This document shows, piece after piece, positions 46,568 to 57,800 of a stretch of 64,000 nt of DNA (positions are counted from its first letter, which is position 1; the number at the start of each line of letters is the position of its first letter). Location of the stretch: positions 58,805-122,804 of the forward strand of contig CANXME010000227.1 of NCBI GenBank assembly GCA_948144175.1, given 5' to 3'. Below the pieces are notes generated by a model that saw only the letters and a program-made list of their open reading frames with translations, ran no database searches and was not told where the DNA came from. This DNA is from Closterium sp. NIES-65 (lineage: Eukaryota > Streptophyta > Zygnematophyceae > Desmidiales > Closteriaceae). The translations under genes and the position numbers were made by a program.

Positions 46568-46706
46568 TGTCAGAGGTCCACTGGTGATCCCCGATCGATC
46601 CTAGGGAAGGGTTACAGGCACGTTTGCCTGGGGGGTTATGGGCGCACTGACCCGCTACTGAAACAAGCCCTTTTATCCCAATGGTCTAGTGGTTGGGATT
46701 CTGAGA
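46568..46706 (+). repeat. 3' LTR of TRIM copy 3
   Basis: 139 bp, preceded by a G7 run and followed by ATTTG. It carries the same GA end and CTACTGAAAC variant as its 5' partner. Confidence 0.9.
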
Positions 46707-46711
46707 ATTTG

Positions 46712-49700
46712 CACTCTAAGTTTCCATACTGACCGACCTGGCCAATGCACCACTTTCCATATACATATGCATTAGATTCCTTCCGAACCTTATTAGCTCA
46801 CTAGATTTATATATTTCCCACCTTCTGATCGAGTGAGACCGCTAGATTCCCTTTACTTTTTGAGAAATGAGCGTTTCCGTTCTCCTTGGCCCCACGTGCA
46901 CTATGAGTGCGAAATGCCGGCCAGACTGGCCGATGCACCATTTTCTCTACTCATGTGCGTTAGTTACCTTTCAAACCCTTATGTTCACTAGATGAATTTA
47001 TTTCCTACCTTCTATTTGAGTGAGACCACTAGATTCCGTGTACTATGCGAGATCTGAGCGCTTCCGTTCTCCCTGGCATTTGCACTCTAAGTTCCCATAC
47101 TGACCGACCTGGCCAATGCACCATTTTCCATATACAAATGCATTAGATTCCTTTCGAACCTTATTAGCTCACTAGATTTATATGTTTCCCACCTTTTGAT
47201 AGAGTGAGACCGCTAGATTCCCTCTACTTTTTGAGAAATGAGCGTTTCCGTTCTCCTTGGCCCTAGTTGCACTATAAGTGCGAAATGCCGGCCAGACTGG
47301 CCGATGCACAATTTTCTCTACACATGTGCGTTAGTTACCTTTCAAACCCTTACGTTCACTAGATGAATATATTTTCTCCTTTCTATTTGAGTGAGACCAC
47401 TTGATTCCGTGTACTATGCGAGATCTGAGCGCTTCCGTTCTCCCAGGCATTTGCATTTTAAGTTCCGATACTGACCGGCCTGGCCAATGCACCATTTTCT
47501 CTATACCTGTGCGTTGAATACATTTCAAACCTTTTTAGCTGACTAGATTTATATATTTCCCACCTTCTGATTGAGTGAGTCCGTTAGATTCCCTCTACTT
47601 TTTGAGAAACGAGCATTTTCGTTCTCCCTGGCCCCACCTGAACTAAAAGTGCGAAATGCTGGCCAGATTGGCTGATGCACCATTTTCTCTACACATGTGC
47701 GTTAGTTACATTTCAACCCCTTACGTTCACTAGATGAATTTATTTCCTACCTTCTATTTGAGTGAGACCACTAGATTCCGTGTACTATGCCAGATCTGAG
47801 CGCTTCCGTTCTCCCTGGCATTTGCACTCTAAGTTCCCATACAGACCGACCTGGCCAATGCACCACTTTCCATATACATATGCATTAGATTCCTTTCGAA
47901 CCTTATTAGCTCACTAGATCTATATATTTCCCACCTTATGATCGAGTGAGACCGCTAGATTCCCTTTACTTTTTGAGAAATGAGCGTTTCCGTTCTCCTT
48001 GGCCCTACTTGCACTATGAGTGCGAAATGCCGGCCAGACTGGCCGATGCACCATTTTCTCTACACATGTGCGTTAGTTACCTTTCAAACCATTACGTTCA
48101 CTAGATGAATTTATTTCCTACCTTCTATTTGAGTGAGACCACTAGATTCCGTGTACTATGCGAGATCTGAGCGCTTCTGTTCTCCCTGGCATTTGCACTC
48201 TAAGTTCCCATACTGACCGACCTGGCCAATGCACCACTTTCCCTATACATATGCATTAGATTCCTTTCGAACCTTATTAGCTCACTAGATTTATATATTT
48301 CCCACCTTCTGATCGAGTGAGACCGCTAGATTCCCTTTACTTTTTGAGAAATGAGCGTTTCCGTTCTCCTTGGCCCTACTTGCACTATAAGTGCGAAATG
48401 CCGGCCAGACTGGCCGATGCACCATTTTCTCTACACATGTGCGTTAGTTACCTTTCAAACCCTTACGTTCACTATATGAATTTATTTCCTACCTTCTATT
48501 TGAGTGAGACCACTAGATTCCGTGTACTATGCGATATCTGAGCGCTTCCGTTCTCCCTGGCATTTGCACTCTAAGTTCCCATACTGACCGACCTGGCCAA
48601 TGCACCATTTTCCATATACATATGCATTAGATTCCTTTCAAACCTTATTAGCTCACTAGATTTATATATTTCCCACTTTCTGATCGAGTGAGATTGCTAG
48701 ATTCCCTTTACTTTCTGAGAAATGAGCGTTTCCGTTCTCCTTGGCCCTACTTGCACTATAAGTGCGAAATGCCGGCCAGACTGGCCGATGCACAATTTTC
48801 TCTACACATGTGCGTTAGTTACCTTTCAAACCCTTACGTTCACTAGATGAATATATTTCCTACTTTCTATTTGAGTGAGACCACTTGATTCCGTGTACTA
48901 TGCGAGATCTGAGCGCTTCCGTTCTCCCTGGCATTTGCATTTTAAGTTACTGACCGACCTAGCCAATGCACCATTTTTTCTATACATGTGCGTTGAATAC
49001 ATTTCAAACCTTTTTAGCTGACTAGATTTATATATTTCCCACCTTCTGATCGAGTGAGACCGTTAGATTCCCTCTACTTTTTGAGAAACGAGCGTTTCCG
49101 TTCTACCTGGCCCAACCTGCACTATGAGTGCGAAATGCCGGCCAGACTGGCCGATGCACCATTTTCTCTACACATGTGCATTAGTTACCTTTCAACCCTT
49201 ACGTTCACTAGATGAATATATTTCTTACCTTATATTTGAGTGAGACCACTAGATTCCGTGTATTATGCGAGATCTGAGCGGTTCCGTTCTCCCAGGCATT
49301 TGCACTCTAAGTTCCCATACTGACTGACCTGGCCAATGCACCACTTTCCATATACATATGCATTAGATTCCTTCCGAACCTTATAAGCTCACTAGATTTA
49401 TATATTTCCCACCTTTTGATCGAGTGATCCCGCTAGATTCCCTTTACTTTCTGAGAAATGAGCGTTTCCGTTCTCCTTGGCCCTACTTGCACTATAAGTG
49501 TGAAATGCCGGCCAGACTGGCCGATGCACAATTTTCTCTACACATGTGCGTTAGTTACCTTTCAAACCCTTACGTTCACTAGATGAATATATTTCCTACC
49601 TTATATTTGAGTGAGACCACTAGATTCCGTGTATTATGCGAGATCTGAGCGGTTCCGTTCTCCCAGGCATTTGCACTCTAAGTTCCCATACTGACCGACC

Positions 49701-52700
49701 TGGCCAATGCACTACTTTCCATATACATATACATTAGATTCCTTCCGAACCTTATTAGCTCACTAGATTTATATATTTCCCACCTTTTGATCGAGTGATC
49801 CCGCTAGATTCCCTTTACTTTCTGAGAAATGAGCGTTTTCGTTCTCCTTGGCCCTACTTGCACTATAAGTGCGAAATGCCGGCCAGACTGGCCGATGCAC
49901 AATTTTCTCTACACATGTGCGTTAGTTACCTTTCAAACCCTTACGTTCACAAGATGAATATATTTCCTACCTTATATTTGAGTGAGACCACTAGATTCCG
50001 TGTATTATGCGAGATCTGAGCGGTTCTGTTCTCCCAGGCATTTGCACTCTAAGTTCCCATACTGATCGACCTGGCCAATGCACCATTTTCCATATACATA
50101 TGCATTAGATTCCTTTCGAACCTTATAAGCTCACTAGATTTATATATTTCCCACCTTCTGATCGAGTGAGACCGCTAGATTCCCTTTACTTTTTGAGAAA
50201 TTAGCGTTTCCGTTCTCCTTGGCCCTACTTGCACTATAAGTGCGAAATGCCGGCCAGACTGGCCGATGTACCATTTTCTCTACACATGTGCGTTAGTTAC
50301 CTTTCAAACCCTTACGTTCACTAGATGAATATATTTCCTACCTTATATCTGAGTGAGACCACTAGATTCCGTGTATTATGCGAGATCTGAGCGGTTCTGT
50401 TCTCCCAGGCATTTGCACTCTAAGTTCCCATACTGACCGACCTGGCCAATGCACCATTTTCCATATACATATGCATTAGATTCCTTTCGAACCTTATAAG
50501 CTCACTAGATTTATATATTTCCCACCTTCTTATCGAGTGAGACCGCTAGATTCCCTTTACTTTTTGAGAAATGAGCGTTTCCGTTCTCCTTGGCCCTACT
50601 TGCAATATAAGTGCGAAATGCCGGCCAGACTGGCCGATGCATCATTTTCTCTACACATGTGCGTTAGTTACCTTTCAAACCCTTACGTTCACTAGATGAA
50701 TTTATTTCCTACCTTCTATTTGAGTGAGACCACTAGATTCCGTGTACTATGCGAGATCTGAGCGCTTCCGTTGTCTCTGGCATTTGCACTCTAAGTTCCC
50801 ATACTGACCGACCTGGCCAATGCACCATTTTCCGTATACATATGCATTAGATTCCTTTCGAACCTTATTAGCTCACTAGATTTATATATTTCCCACCTTC
50901 TGATCGAGTGAGACCGCTAGATTCCCTTTACTTTTTGAGAAATGAGCGTTTCCGTTCTCCTTGGCCCTACTTGCACTATAAGTGCGAAATGCCGGCCAGA
51001 CTGGCCGATGCACCATTTTCTATACACATGTGCGTTAGTTACCTTTCAAACCCTTACCTTCACTAGATGAATTTTTTTCCTTCCTTCTATTTGAGTGAGA
51101 CCACTAGATTCCGTGTACTATGCGAGATCTGAGCGCTTCCTTTCTCCCTGGCATTTGCACTCTAAGTTCCCATACCGACCGACCAGGCCAATGCACCATT
51201 TTCCATATACAAATGCATTAGATTCCTTTCGAACCTTATTAGCTCACTAGATTTATATATTTCCCACCTTCTGATCGAGTGAGACCGCTAGATTCCCTTT
51301 ACTTTTTGAGAAATGAGCGTTTCCGTTCTCCTTGGCCCTCCTTGCACTATAAGTGCGAAATGCCGGCCAGACTGGCCGATGCACCATTTTCTCTACACAT
51401 GTGCGTTAGTTACCATTCAAACCCTTACGTTCACTAGATGAATTTCTTTCCTACCTTCTATTTGGGTGAGACCACTAGATTCCGTGTACTATGCGAGATC
51501 TGAGCGCTTCCTTTCTCCCTGGCATTTGCACTCTAAGTTCCCATACTGACCGACCTGGCCAATGCACCATTTTCCATATACATATGCATTAGATTCCTTT
51601 CGAACCTTATTAGCTCACTAGATTTATATATTTCCCACCTTCTGATCGAGTGAGACCGCTAGATTCCCTTTACTTTTTGAGAAATGAGCGTTTCCGTTCT
51701 CCTTGGCCCTACTTGCACTATAAGTGTGAAATGCCGGCCACACTGGCCGATGCACCATTTTCTCTACACATGTGCGTTAGTTACCTTTCAAACCCTTACG
51801 TTCACTAGATGAATTTATTTCCTTCCTTCTATTTGAGTGAGACCACTAGATTCCGAGTACTATGCGAGATCTGAGCGCTTCCTTTCTCCCAGGCATTTGC
51901 ACTCTAAGTTCCCATACTGACCGACCTGGCCAATGCACCATTTTCCATATACATATGCATTAGATTCCTTTCGAACCTTATTAGCTCACTAGATTTATAT
52001 ATTTCCCACCTTCTGATCGAGTGAGACCGCTAGATTCCCTTTACTTTTTGAGAAATGAGCGTTTCCGTTCTCCTTGGCCCTCCTTGCACTATAAGTGCGA
52101 AATGCCGGCCAGACTGGCCGATGCACCATTTTCTCTACACATGTGCGTTAGTTACCATTCAAACCCTTACGTTCATTAGATGAATTTATTTCCTACCTTC
52201 TATTTGGGTGAGACCACTAGATTCCGTGTACTATGCGAGATCTGAGCGCTTCCGTTCTCCCAGGGATTTGCACTCTAAGTTCCCATACTGACCGACCTGG
52301 CCAATGCACCATTTTCCATATACATATGCATTAGATTCCTTTCAAACCTTATGAACTCACTAGATTTATATATTTCCCACCTTCTGATTGAGTGAGACCG
52401 CTAGATTCCCTCTACTTTTTGAGAAATGAGCGTTTCCGTTCTCCTTGGCCCTAGTTGCACTATAAGTGCGAAATGCCGGCCAGACTGGCCGATGCACAAT
52501 TTTCTCTACACATGTGCGTTAGTTCCCTTTCAAACCCTTACGTTCACTAGATGAATATAATTCCTACTTTCTATTTGAGTGAGACCACTTGATTCCGTGT
52601 ACTATGCGAGATCTGAGCGCTTCCATTCTCCCTGGCATTTGCATCTTAAGTTCCGATACTGACCGACCTGGCCAATGCACCATTTTTTCTATACATGTGC

Positions 52701-53984
52701 ATTTAATACATTTAAAACCTTTTTAGCTGACTAGATTTATACATTTCCCACCTTTTGATTGAGTGAGACCGTTAGATTCCCTCTACTTTTTGAGAAACGA
52801 GCGTTTCCGTTCTCTCTGGCCCCACCTGCACTATGAGTGCGAAATGCCGGCCAGACTGACCGATGCACCATTTTCTCTACACATGTGCGTTAGTTACCTT
52901 TCAAACCGTTACGTTCACTAGATGAATATATTTCCTACCTTATATTTGAGTGAGACCACTAGATTCCGTGTATTATGCGAGATCTGAGCAGTTCCGTTCT
53001 CCCAGGCATTTGCACTCTAAGTTCCCATACTGACCGACCTGGCCAATGCACCACTTTCTATATACATATGCATTAGATTCCTTCTGAACCTTATAAGCTC
53101 ACTAGATTTATATATTTCCCACATTCTGATCGAGTGAGACCGCTAGATTCCCATTACTTTTTTTAGAAATGAGCGTTTCCGTTCTCCTTGGCCCTACTTG
53201 CACTATAAGTGCGAAATGCCGGTCAGACTGGCCGATGCACAATTTTCTCTACACATGTGCGTTAGTTACCTTTCAAACCCTTACGTTCACTAGATGAATT
53301 TATTTCCTTTTTTCTATTTGGGTGAGACCACTAGATTCCGTATACGATGCGAGATCTGAGCGCTTCCGTTCTCCCTAGCATTTGCATTTGAAGTTCCGAT
53401 ACTGACCGACCTGGCCAATGCACCATTTTCTCTATACATGTGCGTTGAATACATTTCAAACCTTTTTAGCTGACTAGATTTATATATTTCCCACCTTTTG
53501 ATCGAGTGAGAGCGTTAGATTCCCTCTACTTTTTGAGAAACGAGCATTTCCGTTCTCCCTGGCCCCACCTGCACTACGAGTGCAAAATGCCGGCCAGACT
53601 GGCCGATGCACCATTTTCTCTACACATGTGCGTTAGTTACCTTTCAAACCCTTACGTTCACTAGATGAATATATTTCCTACTTTCTTTTTGAGTGAGACC
53701 ACTTGATTCCGTGTACTATGCGAGATCTGAGCGCTTCCGTTCTCCCTGGCATTTGCATTTTCAGTTCCGATACTGACCGACCTGGCCAATGCACCATTTT
53801 CTCTATACATGTGCGTTGAATACATTTCAAACCTTTTTAGCTGACTAGATTTATATATTTCCCACCTTGTGATCGAGTGAGACCGTTAGATTCCCTCTAC
53901 TTTTTGAGAAACGAGCGTTTTCGTTCTCCCTGGCCCCACTTGCACTATGAGTGCGAAATGCCGGCCAGACTGGCCGATGCACCA
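46712..53984 (-). repeat. 371-bp satellite array, right arm block 2 (inverted)
   Basis: About 19.6 dimers in reverse orientation. A'/B'-type halves (marked by GCTGACTAGA and GTTGAATAC on the plus strand) occur near 47450-47640, 48940-49130, 52640-52850, 53370-53580 and 53740-53940, so the array has higher-order structure. The block ends inside an A half at GATGCACCA, where the 31-bp minisatellite starts with a 2-bp CA overlap. Confidence 0.95.
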
Positions 53985-56606
53985 AGGGCATAGCGTATGC
54001 AAAATAAAAAGAACAAGGGCCTAGTGTGTGCAAAATAAAAAGAACAAGGGCCTAGCGTGTGCAAAATTGCAAGAACAAGAGCATAACGTGTGCAAAATAG
54101 CAAGAACAAGGGCCTAGCGTGTGCAAAATAAAAAGAACAAGGGCCTAGCGTGTGCAAAATAAAAAGAACAAGGGCCTAGCGTTTGCAAAATTGCAAGAAC
54201 AAGGGCCTAGCATGTGCAAAATTGCAAGAACAAGGGCTTAGCGAGTGCAAAATAGCAAGAGCAAGGGCCTAGCGTGTGCAAAAAAAAAAGAACAAGGGCC
54301 TAGCGTATGCAAAATAGCAAGAACAAGGGCCTAGCGTGTGCAAAATTGCAAGAACAAGGGCCTAGCGTGTGCAGAATTGCAAGAACAAGGGCCTAGCGAG
54401 TGCAAAATAGCAAGAGCAAGGGCCTAGCGTGTGCAAAATAAAAAGAACAAGGGTCTAGCATGTGCAAAATTGCAAGAACAAGGGCCTAGCGTGTGCAAAA
54501 TAAAAAGAACAAGGGTCTAGCATGTGCAAAATTGCAAGAACAAGGGCCTAGCGTGTGCAAAATAAAAAGAACAAGGGCATAGCGTGTGCAAAATAGCAAG
54601 AACAAGGGCCTAGCATGTGCAAAATATAAGAACAAGGGCCTAGCGTGTGCAAAATAAAAAGAACAAGGGCCTAGCGTGTGCAAAATTGCAAGAGCAAGGG
54701 CCTAGCGTGTGCAAAATAAAAAGAACAAGGGTCTAGTATGTGCAAAATTGCAAGAACAAGGGCCTAGCGTGTGCAAAATAAAAAGAACAAGGGCATAGCG
54801 TGTGCAAAATAGCAAGATCAAGGGCCTAGCGTGTGCAAAATAAAAAGAACAAGGGCCTAGCGTGTGCAAAATAGCAATAACAAGGGCCTAGCGTGTGCAA
54901 AATAGCAAGAACAAGGGCCTAGCGTGTGCAGAATTGCAAGAACAAGGGCCTAGCGAGTGCAAAATAGCAAGAGCAAGGGCCTAGCGTATGCAAAAAATCA
55001 AGAACAAGGGCCTAGCGTTCGCGAAATAGCAAGAACAAGGGCCTAGCGTGTGCAAAATAAAAAGAACAAGGGTCTAGCATGTGCAAAATTGCAAGAACAA
55101 GGGCCTAGCGTGTGCAAAATAAAAAGAACAAGGGCATAGCGTGTGCAAAATAGCAAGAACAAGGGCCTAGCATGTGCAAAATATAAGAACAAGGGCCTAG
55201 CGTGTGCAAAATAAAAAGAACAAGGGTCTAGCATGTGCAAGATTGCAAGAACAAGGGCCTAGCGTGTGCAAAATATACAAAACAAGGGCATAGCGTGTGC
55301 AAAATAAAAAGAACAAGGGCCTAGCGTGTGCAAAATAAAAAGAACAAGGGCCTAGCGTGTGCAAAATTGCAAGAACAAGGGCCTAGTGTGTGCAAAATTG
55401 CAAGAACAAGGGCCTAGCGAGTGCAAAATAGCAAAAGCAAGGGCCTAGCGTGTGCAAAAAATCAAGAACAAGGGCCTAGCGTGTGCAAAATTGCAAGAAC
55501 AAGGGCCTAAGGTGTGCAAAATTGCAAGAACAAGGGCCTAGCGAGTGCAAAATAGCAAAAGCAAGGGCCTAGCGTGTGCAAAAAATCAAGAACAAGGGCC
55601 TAGCGTTCGCGAAATAGCAAGAACAAGGGCCTAGCGGGTGCAAAATAAAAAGAACAAGGGCCTAGCATGTGCAAAATTGCAAGAACAAGGGCCTAGCATG
55701 TGCAAAATAAAAAGAACAAGGGCATAGCGTGTGCAAAATAAAAAGAACAAGGGCATAGCGTGTGCAAAATAAAAAGAACAAGGGCCTAGCGTGTGCAAAA
55801 TTGCAAGAACAAGGGCCTAGCGTGTGCAAAATTGCAAGAACAAGGGCCTAGCGAGTGCAAAATAGCAAGAGCAAGGGCCTAGCGTGTGCAAAAAATCAAG
55901 AACAAGGGCCTAGCGTTCGCGAAGCTGCAAGAACAAGGGCCTAGCGTGTGCAAAATGAAAAGAACAAGGGTCTAGCATGTGCAAATTTGCAAGAACAAGG
56001 GCCTAGCGTGTGCAAAATAAAAAGAACAAGGGCATAGCGAGTGCAAAATAGCAAGAACAAGGGCCTAGCGTGTGCAAAATAAAAAGAACTAGGGCCTAGC
56101 GTGTGCAAAATAGCAAGAACAAGGGCCTAGCATGTGCAAAATTGCAAGAGCAAGGGCCTAGCGTGTGCAAAATGAAAAGAACAAGGGCATAGCGTGTGCA
56201 AAATAGCAAGAACAAAGGCCTAGCGTGTGCAAAATAAAAAGAACGAGGGCCTAGCGTGTGCAAAATAAAAAGAACAAGGGCCTAACGTGTGCAAAATTGC
56301 AAGAACAAGGGCCTAGCGAGTGCAAAATAGCAAGAGCAAGGGCCTAGCGTGTGCAAAAAATCAAGAACAAGGGCCTAGCGTTCGCGAAATAGCAAGAACA
56401 AGGGCCTAGTGTGTTCAAAATAAAAAGAACAAGGGCATAGCGTGTGCAAAGTAGCAAGAACAAGGGCCTAGCATGTGCAAAATAAAAAGAACAAGGGCCT
56501 AGCGTGTGCAAAATAAAAAGAACAAGGGCCTAGCGTGTGCAAAATAGCAAGAACAAGGGCCTAGCGTGTGCAAAGTTGCAAGAACAAGGGCCTAGCGAGT
56601 GGAAAA
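53983..56606 (+). repeat. 31-bp minisatellite array
   Basis: About 85 tandem copies of a 31-bp unit, CAAGGGCCTAGCGTGTGCAA followed by an 11-base variable tail. Common tails are AATAAAAAGAA, AATTGCAAGAA and AATAGCAAGAA; rarer forms include AAAAATCAAGAA and GTTCGCGAAATAGC. Certain runs of variants recur in order (for example near 54950, 55400, 55850 and 56310), so multi-unit blocks have been copied. There are no unique spacers, so it is not CRISPR-like. Short minus-strand frames are repeat by-products. Confidence 0.94.
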
Positions 56607-56738
56607 TGTCAAACATTATATATGTTATGCTTGTGTAGGCTACAGTGGGTTAGCCTATAGGGGGTACACAATTCTAGGGTTTCATACTTGTACTCATTTC
56701 ATTGCTAGTTCATTCATTCCTGTTCGCTTATTCTCACA
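56607..56738 (+). repeat. 5' LTR of copia element 4 (132 bp)
   Basis: Starts TGTCAAACATTATATATG and ends TTATTCTCACA. Compared with the 3' LTR it has GGGTTAGCC for GGGATAGCC, TTCATTGC for TTCACTGC, and two changes in the AGTTCATTC stretch. Confidence 0.92.
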
Positions 56739-56749
56739 TGGTATAGAGC
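56739..56749 (+). promoter_or_regulatory. Variant primer-binding site of element 4
   Basis: TGGTATAGAGC, the one-base-shorter form also seen in element 3. Confidence 0.8.
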
Positions 56750-57800
56750 GGGTCCTTCTAAGGACCGTTTTTTTTGGGCCCACCGAAGCTCGCCCCGAGG
56801 CGCGATTTTTTTTTTAGCGACCCCTCGGTTCGCCTTTTCCCCTGCGGCTCAGCCGCCTCCACTGACGCGGCCCCGCCGCCCTCCCTTACGCGGCCCCGTC
56901 GCCGGCTCTCACGCGGCCCCGCCGCTGACTCTGTCGCGGCCCCGCCCCGGCCTTTACGCGGCCCCGCTGCCTGCTCTTACGCTGCCCCGCCCGGGCTCCT
57001 ACGCGGCCCCGCCCCGGCCTTCACGCGGCCCCGCCGACGGCTCTGTCGCGGCCCCGCCCAGGCTCTTACGCGGCCCCGCCGCCTACTCTCGCGCGGCCCC
57101 GCCCCGGCTTTCACGCGGCCCCGCCGACGGCTCTCTCGCGGCCCCGCCCCGGCTCTTCCGTGGCCCCGTCCCGGCTCTTACGCGGCCCCTGCCCCGGCTC
57201 TTACGCGGCCCTGCCGCCGGCTCTCTTGCGGCCCCGCCCCGGCTCTCACGTGGCCCCGCCGTCGGCCCTCTCCAGGCCCCGCCGCCGGCTCTCTTACGGC
57301 CCCGTCGCCGGCCTTGACGCGGCCCCTGCCCCGGCTCTCAAGCGGCCCCGCCGCCGGCTCTTTTGCGGCCCTGCCGCCGGCTCTGAAGCGGCCCCGCCCC
57401 GACTCTCACGCGGCCCCGCCACCGGCCCTCACGCGTCCCCGCCCCGGCTCTCTCACGCGGCCCCGCCGCCACACCTGCAGCAGTCGGGCAGCAGTGCAGC
57501 CGAACCGCCCGGGAGCCGAGCCGCCCAACGCCCGAGCCGCCCAGTCGCCGAGCCGCCCGGGACCCGAGCCGCCCTGCACCCGAGCCGCCCTGTTGCCGAG
57601 CCGCCCGGGAGCCGAGCCGCCCTGCGCCCGAGCCGCCCAGCCGCCGAGCCGCCCGGGAGCCGAGCCGCTGTGCACCCGAGCCGCCCGGTCGCCGAGCCGC
57701 CTTTCTGCAGAGCTGCACGACATGCCCTGCCTGGTGAGCACAGTCCCACTGTCACTGCGAGCTCTTTCCCTACTGCTTGCACTGCGTCGCTGTCGTCGCC
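56750..57800 (+). other. 5' leader of element 4: hairpins and GC-rich tandem repeats
   Basis: Hairpin GGTCCT/AGGACC (56751-56766) with T8 (56768-56775); a CGCC-CCGA-GGCG hairpin (56791-56802) with T10 (56806-56815); a weaker GCGA/TCGC hairpin (about 56817-56834). About 24-27-bp repeats built on ACGCGGCCCCGC follow to about 57470, then a GAGCCGCCC block to about 57700. No gene is called; long frames reflect GC-rich composition. Confidence 0.8.

Larger units (their letters stand above)
46360..46706 (+). mobile_element. TRIM copy 3, complete (347 bp), TG...GA ends
   Basis: 5' LTR 46360-46498, primer site TGGTATCAGAGC 46499-46510, internal region 46499-46567 (69 bp), 3' LTR 46568-46706. Target ATTTG is duplicated at 46355-46359 and 46707-46711, so this is an insertion independent of copies 1 and 2. 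Both LTRs end TTCTGAGA rather than TTCTGACA, and by eye they are identical to each other. A-box-like motif 46474-46484; B-box-like motif 46521-46531. It has no coding capacity; a frame of about 90 codons across it is fortuitous. Confidence 0.93.

Noticed and set aside
46315..46732. Two frames of 83-90 codons spanning TRIM copy 3
   Set aside because: They arise because the LTR is read twice; they are absent as conserved frames in the other copies.
53983..56606. CRISPR array
   Set aside because: The 31-bp repeats are head-to-tail without unique spacers, in a eukaryotic context with no cas genes.
57721..57745. Splice donor in the copia leader (CTGGTGAGCACAG, also near 33830)
   Set aside because: A donor-like GTGAGC is conserved, but I see no convincing acceptor before the ATG, so an intron is unsupported.
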